DNA of 64,000 nucleotides from Undaria pinnatifida (lineage: Eukaryota; Sar; Phaeophyceae; Laminariales; Alariaceae): the NCBI GenBank assembly GCA_012845835.1, contig JABAKD010000025.1:31185314-31249313 (forward strand), written 5' to 3'. Shown piece after piece: positions 45,336-55,722 of the stretch. The notes beneath the pieces were generated by a model. The model searched no databases. It saw nothing but the letters and a program-made list of their open reading frames with translations, and was not told the origin of the DNA. How positions within the stretch are numbered: position 1 is the first letter of the stretch; every line of letters begins with the position of its first letter. Made by a program: the position numbers and the translations under genes.

Positions 45336-47856
45336 TATTTTTGCGACGTATACCTCGCCTTTTTTTTAAAGCTTCTGGACAAACGCCGTGGTCACAGGCC
45401 TTGTCCGTTTGCTCACCTCGTGCACGCATCCGTTTTGATCTCGCAACGATAGGAGGGATTAGCGTCCCCAAACGGCGGGGGGTATATTATAACGGTTGGC
45501 AACCCTGCCTACGATAGGGGGGTTATGAAAAAATTTCGCTGCTTTTGTTTTCGTTGGTTCGCTGTCACTCGCGCCAGTGACTCCAGATAGTATCTTCCGA
45601 CGTTGAGATTTCGCAACGCTGTTTGTTCCAACTCTTTTCTATGAATCCGCAATGCAATGCAATGGATGGTAGTCTACGCGGCTCGAGAAACAAACTGATA
45701 TGTACCATTTGTCCGTGATGCATCGAAGCACTCTTGCTACTCTCGCGAATAGTGGAGGCCATTATCGGGTTTAGATAAACGGGGAAACTCCCCGCTCTTT
45801 CAGCCATGATCTCGCCGCAAAAAATATTATTTGTGATTTTAACTCACGCTCTGGCGGCGTTTGTGAGTCGTTTCTTGCACAAAGAATGTTCTCGACGAGT
45901 ACGAATATGCAAAACTGAGGGAGGCTCGAGCCAGCAAAAAATTAATATAATGTACGGTCGCGAGCTTACCTCGGCAGACAATCGAGGCCTACATATTAAA
46001 AAAGAGTACAACAAGTGCACCCGGCAGTGGTTTCCAGAGTGTACGCATGATACCATACTCGCTGGTAGGTGTCACAGGTTGACTCCGTCGACGAACGGTT
46101 GAACCTCGTGCCTTTTTGTGTTCTAAAGTGAAAGCTTGCAACCGTCGTTTATCATGGTGGATTTATAGGGACAATACAGATAGATGCTGAAATGAAGTTC
46201 AAGCGCTCAAAAAAGTGGCAAATGCAAAGGAGCGGGGAGGAATGACTTTTATGACCGCGGCTGGTCCACAACAACGCAAGTAACAGAGCAAACAAATATT
46301 AAAACGCTGGCTAATGGGCCTCTGGGAAAGTGTCGGCTAAAAAGGCAAAAACAATGCTGTTCGCCATTCATTATTTTCTGCGGCGGTCTGTCTTTTGGTT
46401 TTTTTACCACCACCTCGGCCTCCATCGGTCACGTTTCACCTCTTTTTTGTGTCGTCACGGACACTCTTTTGTTTGGCATCAAAACAGGCCATCAGTGTCG
46501 CAGTTGATGTGTAGTACGTGTATATATATCCTGATACAACGTACCGTGTTTGCGCTTGGCTTTGGATACATCCAGTGACGGGATAACGCTCCCTCCGTCG
46601 CCTGCCTTCGCACATACCATGTCGCACTGCTGTGCTTAGATCCAGACCGGAGTTCGAAAGTATATGACTGAAAAAAACTTCATGAGGACATAAACCCAGT
46701 AATACGCGCGATCGGTGTAAAACACATAGACTGCAAAGATGAATTTAGACAAAATTCTTCATCTCGAAGTTGGTGTGCACTTTTAATTCTCAACAGGAAT
46801 GATGAAAAACAAAAATACGCTACGTCCCCATTGGACTAAGGATATAACTCTTAGGTCGACGGCCCTCCTTATGGAACCACAGCGTGTAGCTTGTACCAGG
46901 TCAACAGGGTGACGCTATCTCCTGACGTATATTTGGGAAATTTACGAGCATTTTCTGGGGACGCTACGGGGTTGAATACACAAGATCCCGCTCAGAAGCC
47001 AGCACTGACTGTCCTTACTCGGCATGATATACACTGCGGATTAGATTGCTTAGGACTTGTACCACACTGCGCGTGAGTGATCGGGGTTGGAGGTCATGCT
47101 GCATTTATTTGCTGAAATCAAAATATCTACTTTAGCGAGGGGCGTAAGCCTTGCTCGGATTTGTCCGGTGTTCCTGTTTGTCAGATAAATCCGTGCTCTA
47201 CGAAGTGTTTCTGTTTTTTTCGAGGTAGGTTGTTCATGGTGGGGTTTCTTTGTTTCACGGAACAGCAAAAAATGTGATAATATCTCACAACCTCTGTAGA
47301 ACTACATGATCCTCCACATCAATTCCTAGCGTTATGTCCCTAAACGACGATTGCAGTTGAAAAAGGTATAATGCATAGTAGTGGCACCTGGTACGAGGTA
47401 TCTGATAACTCGTACACATCATCACGGGTATGGCTTGGAGGTAGTAGTAGTAGAAGTAATAGTAGTACTAGTTGTAGTAGTACCGTGATTGTGCGAGTCA
47501 TCGCCGAGGCCGGAGTCATCGCTCATGCCGGAGTCATCACGCCCTTGTGCGTTAATTTTTCAAGTCTGGAATCATTGAATTTATTTATCGCACAGGGGTC
47601 GGAGTCGTCGTGCAGGGGTGCGATGACTTCGATATTGGTGCCAATTTCGAGCGTGAGGTTGCATGCTATGGCGTGTGGCCTCAGGACAAAAATTGTGCCC
47701 CGATCCGTTTTTCTAGAGGTTTGTAACCGGGGCTCACCGTTGTTTGTAGCAAGTATCCGGTCGCCCCGGTGGCGTATCAGGTTATCCTCGAGCAGCGATT
47801 ATGTTCGCCGTGACGGCGAGATCTTAAAGCGTTGCCAGACAAAAAACTTCATATCA
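45336..47856. other. Stretch without recognised genes
   Basis: Near 45490-45595 there is a TACGATAGGGGGGTTAT / TCACTCGCGCCAGTGACT segment resembling the end and palindrome of MITE family 1. A tip fragment of the poly(C)-jointed repeat lies at 46683-46790. A GTA-rich microsatellite lies at 47440-47485, with an 18-bp GGAGTCATC repeat after it. No convincing gene. Confidence 0.45.
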
Positions 47857-50093
47857 AGCACTTCGGCGTGAAGTTTACAATCGACTGTTGGGACGACAAC
47901 CAACCGTGCCCAGCCTTGCTGAATCTCCTCTACGAAGAGAGGCACGTACTCGAGCTACGCATTTAATCCGTTTTGGAGCGTTGAACATTTCGACTATCGA
48001 TCGTCGAACCATTGGCCTTCCAACGAGTCCTCGAACATCATCTAGAAGGTCGGACCCAGCAGGAAGCAGGTCGCTATGCAGGAAGACATGGAAGCCGACA
48101 AAATGGACTCAACCTCCACCATAGCCGCCGCCTGTACGTCTGCTCGGACTGCTAAAACAAAATGGGATACTCTGTGCGATGCTGGCCTCTTGATCGTGTG
48201 CGCGGTGATGGACCATCTGACCTGCGACGCTTACACAGCAGTCAAGACGATATGCAATAAGTTTGTGAAAGAGTGCGGGATCGCTTCTGCGGAACCAACA
48301 TACGAAGACCTGTGCACGGAAAGCAATTTATGCGATATACAGTATTATCTTCGGAACGTGTATTTCGATGCTGCGTGTCGTTTACCATCCTTGAGAACAA
48401 CAACTACGATACCCCATTCCCTGGCTCCTGTCCGGGTGGCCAAGGGTGCCCAACGTATGGAAATGCCAACCGGAAGAAAGAAATTTCATCTCGCCGGGAT
48501 GAATTATTGATGATCTTCCTTCAGCTAAAATGTCTTAACCGGGCCAGAATCCGTCATGTCGCAGACCCTCGCTAGTTTTGAATCTGTCTATGTGACCTCT
48601 CGTTTGCTTTTTGAGCTTCGCTAAACCAAAGCAACTCCACGCAAGAGGATTACGCCACGTATTTGGCGCTCGCCCCATGCGACCGCTTGACATCGCAGAC
48701 ATACCGGAAGAATTCGAGCCCAATCCGTGCAAGAAAGGAAGGGGAGTGCTCCGCCGACGATGGTGACCGGCATGTGCACACGTGCTTGTGTGCTGTTGGC
48801 TTCGGAGTTATGCACTGCCGTTCTGACACCTGATGTAAGCGCTACGTTCCGTTTCGCATACAAACGCTGCTTGACCAGGGTAACTAACACAGCAGAAACG
48901 TCCTGCAGAGATAGATGGTGTTCGTGTGCAAGCATTCGTTCTGCTGCTCGATCTCTACGACAATATAATACGACGATGATAGACGAACAAGGACCACGGA
49001 GCGGGAAACGCAACTAACACGTCGACCATGAATTTGCCTCTTGGTGTGTAGACGATGACGTTTGTGTGGATGATATCTTTAGGTTCCACTCTATGTATAG
49101 GTTCTTCCTGTAGCCTTTAATAGCGAGTTTGCCTGTAAACGGAGCATGCTGGCTCACCATTGACGTGTTGCTGTACACGTGAAAATACATGTGTTTGGTT
49201 TTTGGTTCAGCTCTGCACTCGTTCTACGTCGAGGTCGAGTACGTCAAGACTTGCACGGACGTACGCCAGGCCATCTTCCAAGCTGCTGCTGAGCGGTAAC
49301 GATCGTTGCTATTAATAGCTCAAAATACAGAAGGGCACAACACGCACTTACCACCAACTATGTGCAGTAGCGAAGTCCTCCTCTGTCCCTTTTTGGCGAA
49401 AACGTTCGTACTGAATTGAAACGGGGGCACGTTAAGCTACAGGAGCACTCAATTCCGGTGACCCTTTCCCTTGGCATGTCTTTTTCACTTCAAGGTACAC
49501 ATAACAGACCTAGATATATGTCGAACACTCCCGCGGGTATGTAAAAGCTTGCTCCGTCAACCTCAAGCTCCAGTCGTATTCCCAAGTTGTGTCTGATATA
49601 GGTAGTACAGCTCGCAATGTTTCAATTCCAAAACCCCACTTGAACTGTTTTTGTTGCTTGTGCAGGTGGGCCGAGGTTATCACACGTCGTGTGCCTTGCG
49701 GAGGCAATTCTGGTTAACCAGCTGGTCGTGTAATAATTAACGCTACGCTGGAAGATATCGACGGCGTCGCGAGAACTCATGGATTCGCTGGTTGGAGTCA
49801 TCCTGCACGAACTGGGCCACGGTATCGGCGTCCGGTACGCAAATATTTATTTCAGAAGTCTAACGCACCGAGGGGCGAGTTTGGGCAGTACATCTCACGG
49901 TTACAACGGGCGAAATGAACTGGTACTGATTGAGGCCCTCGATCGCGGACCTCACTAGCATTTCACCTCCTTTAATATAAGCGCGTCACATTGTTACCCA
50001 AGCCGTGCCACCACAACCGGTCAGGCTAGATTGAGCTCTTCTGCTGAGGTTGCACCATCAACTGCAATATCGACCAGCTCCGAACACGGTGGT

Positions 50094-50953
50094 TTTTAAA
50101 GATATTAGGGCGTGAACACCTAAATCTCTGATTAATGTTCATCGCGCCACTGCTGTTGCCTGGGGCAGCAGTAGTTAGAACCAGTACTGCTATAGCAAAG
50201 GAGAGCAGGTAGCTATAGCCAAGGGAAGCAGTACGTAGCACTACTGTAATACTGCTGTAAACAGGGAGCAGCAGTCACGATACGTAACAAAGTACCACTC
50301 GGTAGCTTCGGGATCGCGACGAGTCAAGAAGCAAGTTTACCCGAGCTACAACCGGCCAGAACTGGGATCGGCTAACCGCTATAAAGTGTGGTGAGCTAAA
50401 GCTTTTTTTTTTCCCCATACGCCGGAGGATAAAAAAAAAAAAAAAAAGCTACCCGCTAGTCGTCGGCCGACGTAGGTATCACTGGTTCTGCCAATAGCAT
50501 GTTGCAGTAGTTGAGCACAACGGTAGCATCGGTTATGTTGTAGGCAGCAATGGAAAAACACGGTGCGTTACGATACGGTTCGACTAAGGTGCGGCGTAAC
50601 TACGAGGACCCCGACGAGTTGTGTTTCGTTGTTTTTTGTTTGTTTTTGTACACGGGGTCCTTCAAGTACTAATGTTGTAGCAAACGAACGATCAGGGTCT
50701 GAGTAGCTACGAGAGAGAGCGTAGGCGTGCCCCACCCTCTCTCACTCCTCTCACCACCACCTCTAGACTCAGATGTCTATTGTTCTCTAAGGCTGATTGC
50801 CCAACAAGCGGCCCTTCTACAAAACATCACTCTTCTGGGGTTTTTATCATCGATCGGTGGATCATCTTTGTCCAACACCAGCATGGCAGCATGCTGCTGA
50901 CTGTGCCCGCCTGTGCGACCACCTGTCAAGGGTGTAACAACTATACCTGAATA
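50094..50953 (+). repeat. 5' LTR with a 77-bp insertion
   Basis: Matches 54948-55722 throughout (GATATTAGGGCGTGAACACC near the start, ACTATACCTGAATA at the end). It is 85 bp longer, mainly because of an insertion at about 50382-50458. The first bases have drifted from TGTTAGA to TTTTAAA. Confidence 0.9.
50382..50458. mobile_element. 77-bp fold-back insertion in the 5' LTR
   Basis: Absent from the 3' LTR. It is bordered by a short direct repeat CCGCTA (50376-50381 and 50453-50458). It contains AGCTTTTTTTTTT, an 18-nt spacer with CCCCATACGCCGGAGGAT, and an A-run ending in AGCT, so it can fold into a hairpin. A related sequence in the opposite orientation lies at 40831-40880. Confidence 0.7.
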
Positions 50954-50963
50954 GGTTATGAGC
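50954..50963 (+). promoter_or_regulatory. Primer-binding site of the LTR element
   Basis: GGTTATGAGC begins immediately after the 5' LTR. It is complementary to the CUCAUAACC of a methionine tRNA anticodon loop, the half-tRNA priming type known from copia elements. Confidence 0.65.
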
Positions 50964-51148
50964 TTCGGTCTACAACAAGGTGCACACATCCGAGGATTTT
51001 CAAGACGACGTCCACGAGGGATCCTAACTGAGAGCTGGCCTGGGCAAGGGTAGAAATCGAACAAAAAATATAAAAAAGTGAGTTTACGTCAACACTGCAC
51101 GACTACGTAGGAGTACGAGTACGAGTAAGGCATCTCTCTGCCAATCGG

Positions 51149-51466
51149 TGTACTGCTCGTCAGGATAGCAACACATAGCGCGTCGATTCACTCTGTCGGG
51201 TCGTGCGTTTAGTTGCGCTTGCGATTTTTCCGGGTCGAGTGTCACAGTATCTGGTGACAACAGTTTACTCGGGCTGGTAGGAACTGCACTACATCCAAAC
51301 GTCGGCTCGTCATTGTCAGGATAGGAGTGCATAGGGCGTCGATTCATACTGTGTCGGGGCGTGTGTGTGATTGCGTTTGCGATCCTATCGGGTCGAGTGA
51401 TAAAACATCTGGTAACAACAGGTGGCTCGGGGCGATGGAAGTTGCACTACATCCAAACGTCCGCTA
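51149..51466 (+). repeat. Two tandem 157-161 bp units inside the LTR element
   Basis: Units at 51149-51305 and 51306-51466 share GCGTCGATTCA, CGGGTCGAGTG, a TATCTGGTGACAACA-like block, and CACTACATCCAAACGTC. Non-coding. Confidence 0.7.
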
Positions 51467-51597
51467 CTAACAACTGCAGCGACAGACCGCAACAGGCGTA
51501 ATTGCGGCAAACGCCAACACCAACTGTAGCAAAAGAAAATACCTAGAAAAGGCTAATCACCAGTTGAAGGCGAATTTGAAAATAAACCCCCAATATA

Positions 51598-51975
51598 CTG
51601 TTGCGGTAAACGAAGAGAGTCAAAGCTAATCACAGCTGAAGGCGAATTCGAGAAAAAAAAAAAACGTAATGTACTGTTGCGGTAAAGAAGAGAGTCCGCG
51701 CTTACCACAGTGGGAGGCGAATTCCGTAACCGACTGTTGCGGCAAAAGAAGAGAGCCCAAGCTAATCACAGTGGGAGGCGAATTCGGAAGCAAACCCCTA
51801 ATATACCGTTGCGGTAAAAGAAGAGAGTCCAAGCTAATCACAGTGGGAGGCGAATTCGAGAATAAACTCGTAATAGACTGTTGCGGTAAAAGTAGAGAGC
51901 CCAAGCTAATCACAGTGGGAGGCAAATTCGAAATGATACCCGCAATATATTACCGTTGCGGTGTAAGAAAAAAAA
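51598..51975 (+). repeat. Minisatellite of about 72-bp units inside the LTR element
   Basis: Five units plus a partial one, beginning near 51598, 51672, 51732, 51805 and 51877, and the partial at 51953. Each starts ACTGTTGCGGTAAAAGAAG and contains AAGCTAATCACAGTGGGAGG. The last ends in an A-run. A reverse-strand frame through it shows a repeated TVISLGSLLLPQQ-like peptide, which probably only mirrors the repeat. Confidence 0.8.
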
Positions 51976-52597
51976 AAAAAAAAAAAAGTAACAACAATCA
52001 AAATTAGGATGGAAAACTACAGCGAAGTAAGGCTGGTAGTCAAACGCCTCCCTCGTTCGATGGGGAGAACGAGCGCGCATACCGCGGCTGGGAGGTACGG
52101 GTCCAGGTCAACTTCAGCGAATCGACCTCTCCTATCCACAACATACTCATGGAACATAAAGATGAGTCGGCAGCAACCTGGTTCGAGTGGCAGCGCAGCA
52201 ACATCAACGTTTACATTGCCCTCTTACTATCTACGAGCGGGGGAGATACAGCTGCGCTGGCGCTGTTTCGCCTGACCCCGACGACTGAAAAGCCGTTCGA
52301 AGGAGGATAAAAGGGTGAAATTTCGAACAACTTTCCAGACGTCATGCAGCTAACTACCGGAGGCGGTCCATTGGAAAACAGGGTCGACAAGGGGATCGGA
52401 GCCTGGAACAGCTCTACAGCCTAGATACATGTTCTTCAGCGGGAACTACTACTGCTGAGATTATCGCAACTACTCCGCGTTTTACGTATACTACTACTCG
52501 ATCAAGACACGGAGCAAGCGTCGTCGTCACCACCACCATCATCATCATGGTCATCATCGGCATCATTGTCAACACACACCGAGTGTACATTAAGGAC

Positions 52598-52800
52598 TGG
52601 TACAGCAACGACTGGTACAGCAACGACTGGTACAGCAACGACTGGTGCAGCAACGGTTGGTACATCAACGACTGGTACAGCAACGACTGGTACAGCAGCG
52701 ACTGGTCAGCAACGACTGGTACAGCAACAACTCGTACAGCAACGACTGGTACACCAACGACTGGTTTGGTACAGCAACGACTCGTACAGCAAGGGCCGGA
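52598..52800 (+). repeat. 15-bp minisatellite (TGGTACAGCAACGAC)
   Basis: About a dozen units in tandem with point changes and a few indels. In one frame they encode YSNDW repeats and in another a TTGTA-type repeat. A related tandem pair (TTTCATCAGCTATYTCAGCT, 52998-53060) follows. Confidence 0.85.
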
Positions 52801-54938
52801 ATACAGCAACGAATGGTACAACAACAACGCCTACTCCTACAGCATCGTCTACTACTACACCACCGACAGGTTCAGCAACGCCTACTACAGCAATGACGTC
52901 TCCCGAAGAGACTACTACACACCGTACAGCAAACAGAGGCAACTACTACGTACAGCAGCGAATACAGCAGGACTAGCGGCAGCTACTACTCCATTTGTTT
53001 CATCAGCTATCTCAGCTTCTTCGTCCGTTTCATCAGCTATTTCAGCTTCTTCGTCTGCTTTACAAGTTTTACCACTACTGACTACACATCGCACATCAAC
53101 GTCAACAACGACGCGGCGTACGGCCACACAACTCCCTCTGTGGAACCCCGCAACCCGGTGATGGACGAGATCCTGATAAAAACCAGTGCGATAACTCAAG
53201 CGGATGTCCTGACCAAAGAAGAAACGCCAGGAGCACCGGCAGACAATGTCGGCGGGTAGGAATCAGCGACAGCCGACGGCGGCGGATCTCAGCCGGCAGC
53301 AGGTGGTATAAGCGGGCAGAAAAGGAGACCCGCTGGAAGGATGGCCTCCAACTAAGGGGGAGCGGCACCTCAGGACAAGGTGGCCCCAATAGTAACAAGA
53401 ATCGGGAGCAGGGCTACTTCAGTGATAATAACGACTGTCGTCATCACCCAGGAAGGCTATACTTCCAGGAGACTGCTCGTGAAGAACGGCATGCATGACT
53501 GCACGGCGTTGGAGACGCCAGAATACCGAGAGGAGCTGGCCCTGATGCAACTGGGGTATCAACCCGGACGATGGGAAACACCTTCATCACAACACCATCA
53601 GCATTGAAAGGGGTTGTCTAGACACTGCACGGAGAGGCTTTTAGCGAAGCAACAGGCACGAAATAATCGTCTTCCCACAAGTACTCATGACTGGTAGCTG
53701 ATCAGTGATTTCGTACATTAGCGCAGGTTGCAACAAGTGCTGATGGTCGTTAGCCGTGATCAGCTCTTTAGTCAAGTTGTTACTGCTCCCAACAAGTACT
53801 GATTGATGATTGTTAGCCAAGATCGGTCTACTCTAGTCAAGTTTTTATCGCTTGCAACAAGTGCTGGTGCGTGTTAGTCATGATTGATACTTCAGTCAGG
53901 CTTCAATCGGTTCTACCAATACTGGTTATCGTTTTGCTTATCGAGAGAAATTGTTTGCATTTCCATTGAGGGGGGGTGTGTCAAGTGTAAGTTGAGTAAC
54001 CAATGCATACGTAGTCAACGTTCAGTACAAGAAGTCACTGCTGATAATATTATAGCAACAAGAACAGCATCGTTTCGATTTACCTACTGGAATAGACGTC
54101 TGGACTAAATGACGAGGAGCCCAGTATAGCAGTAGATGTTGCGGCACGAGATGACAGCCATTCATGCTGTCACTCCTCACAGCACTCGCTAGAGGCGGGC
54201 TTTCTCGCATACTTCAGTCATTGGCGCCAAGTATCTCTACTCCCATGAGCTTGCCGGCGTATTCAGAGCTTGAGGCGGAGACGTCTGGACGATCAAGCGT
54301 ATGTGTTTCTTCGTTGTCGTTTTGTTTATTTGCTACCCATTTTCGCAGAAATGGGGGAGCTATCTAATGAGGGAGTTACTTGATTTCGAATTTACATCTG
54401 GGGGGTATCGTTATCGTAGACACCGATGTTAAATAGAACGTGTTACGTTGAGTACAGAGCCCCCTGTCGTGAGCACAGACAGCGAAACGCTGATACATAT
54501 CATGTGATCATTCAAAGTGGTTGGGATTTCCATTGCAGTTGTCAAGCTTCAGGGTAAAAAAAAAAAAAAAAAAAAAACAAGAGGGACCCAAGTCTGGAAC
54601 GACGTTCACCTGCACAAAGTGTTGTTTTTTCAAGTTATGACCAGGACTCAGATTGATATACGTAGGACCATGAGCGGTCTTGGAATACACACATTTTATT
54701 GTGCGGTATGCTTGTTTGGATCTTGTTTCATGACATCCATGATCGTTTGATTACCGGGCATAGCCCTAGTTACGACGGCGTTTAGTTGATGACCGGGAAG
54801 ATGTTGGAGCTACAGCCAGTATAATTTAGGAGTTTGCTTTCGCTTACTTGACTTCGTAGACATTTAAAACAAGTATCGACAAAAGACAGGGTTGACATTA
54901 GTTGGTGCTTCAGTGCCCGCAGCAGTGCGATTTCCATT

Positions 54939-54947
54939 AAGGGGGGG
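54939..54947 (+). promoter_or_regulatory. Polypurine tract of the LTR element
   Basis: AAGGGGGGG directly precedes the TGTTAGAG that opens the 3' LTR, defining plus-strand orientation. Confidence 0.8.
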
Positions 54948-55722
54948 TGTTAGAGATATTAGGGCGTGAACACCTAAATCTCTGATTAATGTTCATAGCG
55001 CCACTGCTGTTGCCTGGGGCAGGAGTGGTTAGCACCAGTACTGCTATAGCAAAGGAGAGCAATAGCTGTAGCCGAGGGAAGCAGTACGTAGCACTACTGT
55101 AATACTGCTGTAAACAGGGAGCAGCAGTCACGATACGCAACGAGGTACCACTCGGTAGCTTCGGGATCGTGACGAGTCAAGAAGCAAGTTTGCCCGAGCA
55201 ACAACCGGCCAGAACTGGCATCGGCTAACCGCTATTCGTCGGCCAACGTAGGTAGCACTGGTTCTTCCAATAGCGTGTTGCAGTAGCTGAGCACAACAGT
55301 AGCATCGGTGATGTTGTAGGCAGCAATGGAAAAACACGGTGCTTTACGTTACGGTTCGACTAAGGTGTGGCGTAACTACGAGGACCCCGACGAGTTGTGT
55401 TTCGTTGTTGTTTGTTTGTTTTTGTACACGGGTCCTTCAAGTACTATTGTTGTAGCAAATGAATGATCAGTCTGAGTAGCTACGAGAGAGAGCGTGGGCG
55501 TGCCCCACCCTCTCTCACTCCTCTCACCACCACCTCTAGACTCAGATGTCCATTGTTCTCTAAGGTTGATTGCCCAACAAGCGGCCCTTCTACAAAACAT
55601 CACTCCTCTGGGGGTTTTATCATAGGTGGATCATCTTTGTCCAACACCAGCATGGCAGCATGCTGCTGCCTGCGCCCGCCTGTGCGACCACCTGTCAAGG
55701 GTGTAACAACTATACCTGAATA
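54948..55722 (+). repeat. 3' LTR
   Basis: 775 bp, starting TGTTAGAGATATTAGG and ending CTGAATA, followed by GTGGC, the target-site repeat. It lacks the 77-bp insertion of the other LTR and preserves the intact start. Confidence 0.9.

Larger units (their letters stand above)
50094..55722 (+). mobile_element. LTR retrotransposon, apparently non-autonomous, inside the pseudogene
   Basis: 5,629 bp with direct LTRs (50094-50953 and 54948-55722), a primer-binding site touching the 5' LTR, a polypurine tract before the 3' LTR, and flanking direct repeats GTGGT (50089-50093) and GTGGC (55723-55727). The 4-kb interior is mostly minisatellites and lacks any recognisable protease, integrase or RT. Short frames near 52030-52300 and 53080-53610 might be Gag remnants, but I cannot show it. 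The LTRs are very similar apart from one small insertion, so it is younger than the copia element. The Met-tRNA-like primer site suggests that a copia-type partner supplies the enzymes. Confidence 0.88.

Noticed and set aside
51626-51925. Minus-strand frame with repeated TVISLGSLLLPQQ-like peptide
   Set aside because: It reflects the 72-bp minisatellite and has no independent support as a protein.
51598-51975. CRISPR-like array
   Set aside because: Units are contiguous and similar over their full length, with no unique spacers, and the host is eukaryotic.
50094-55722. Assignment of the LTR element to gypsy or to an endogenous virus
   Set aside because: No protease, RT, integrase order or envelope-like frame is visible; only the LTR hallmarks can be supported.
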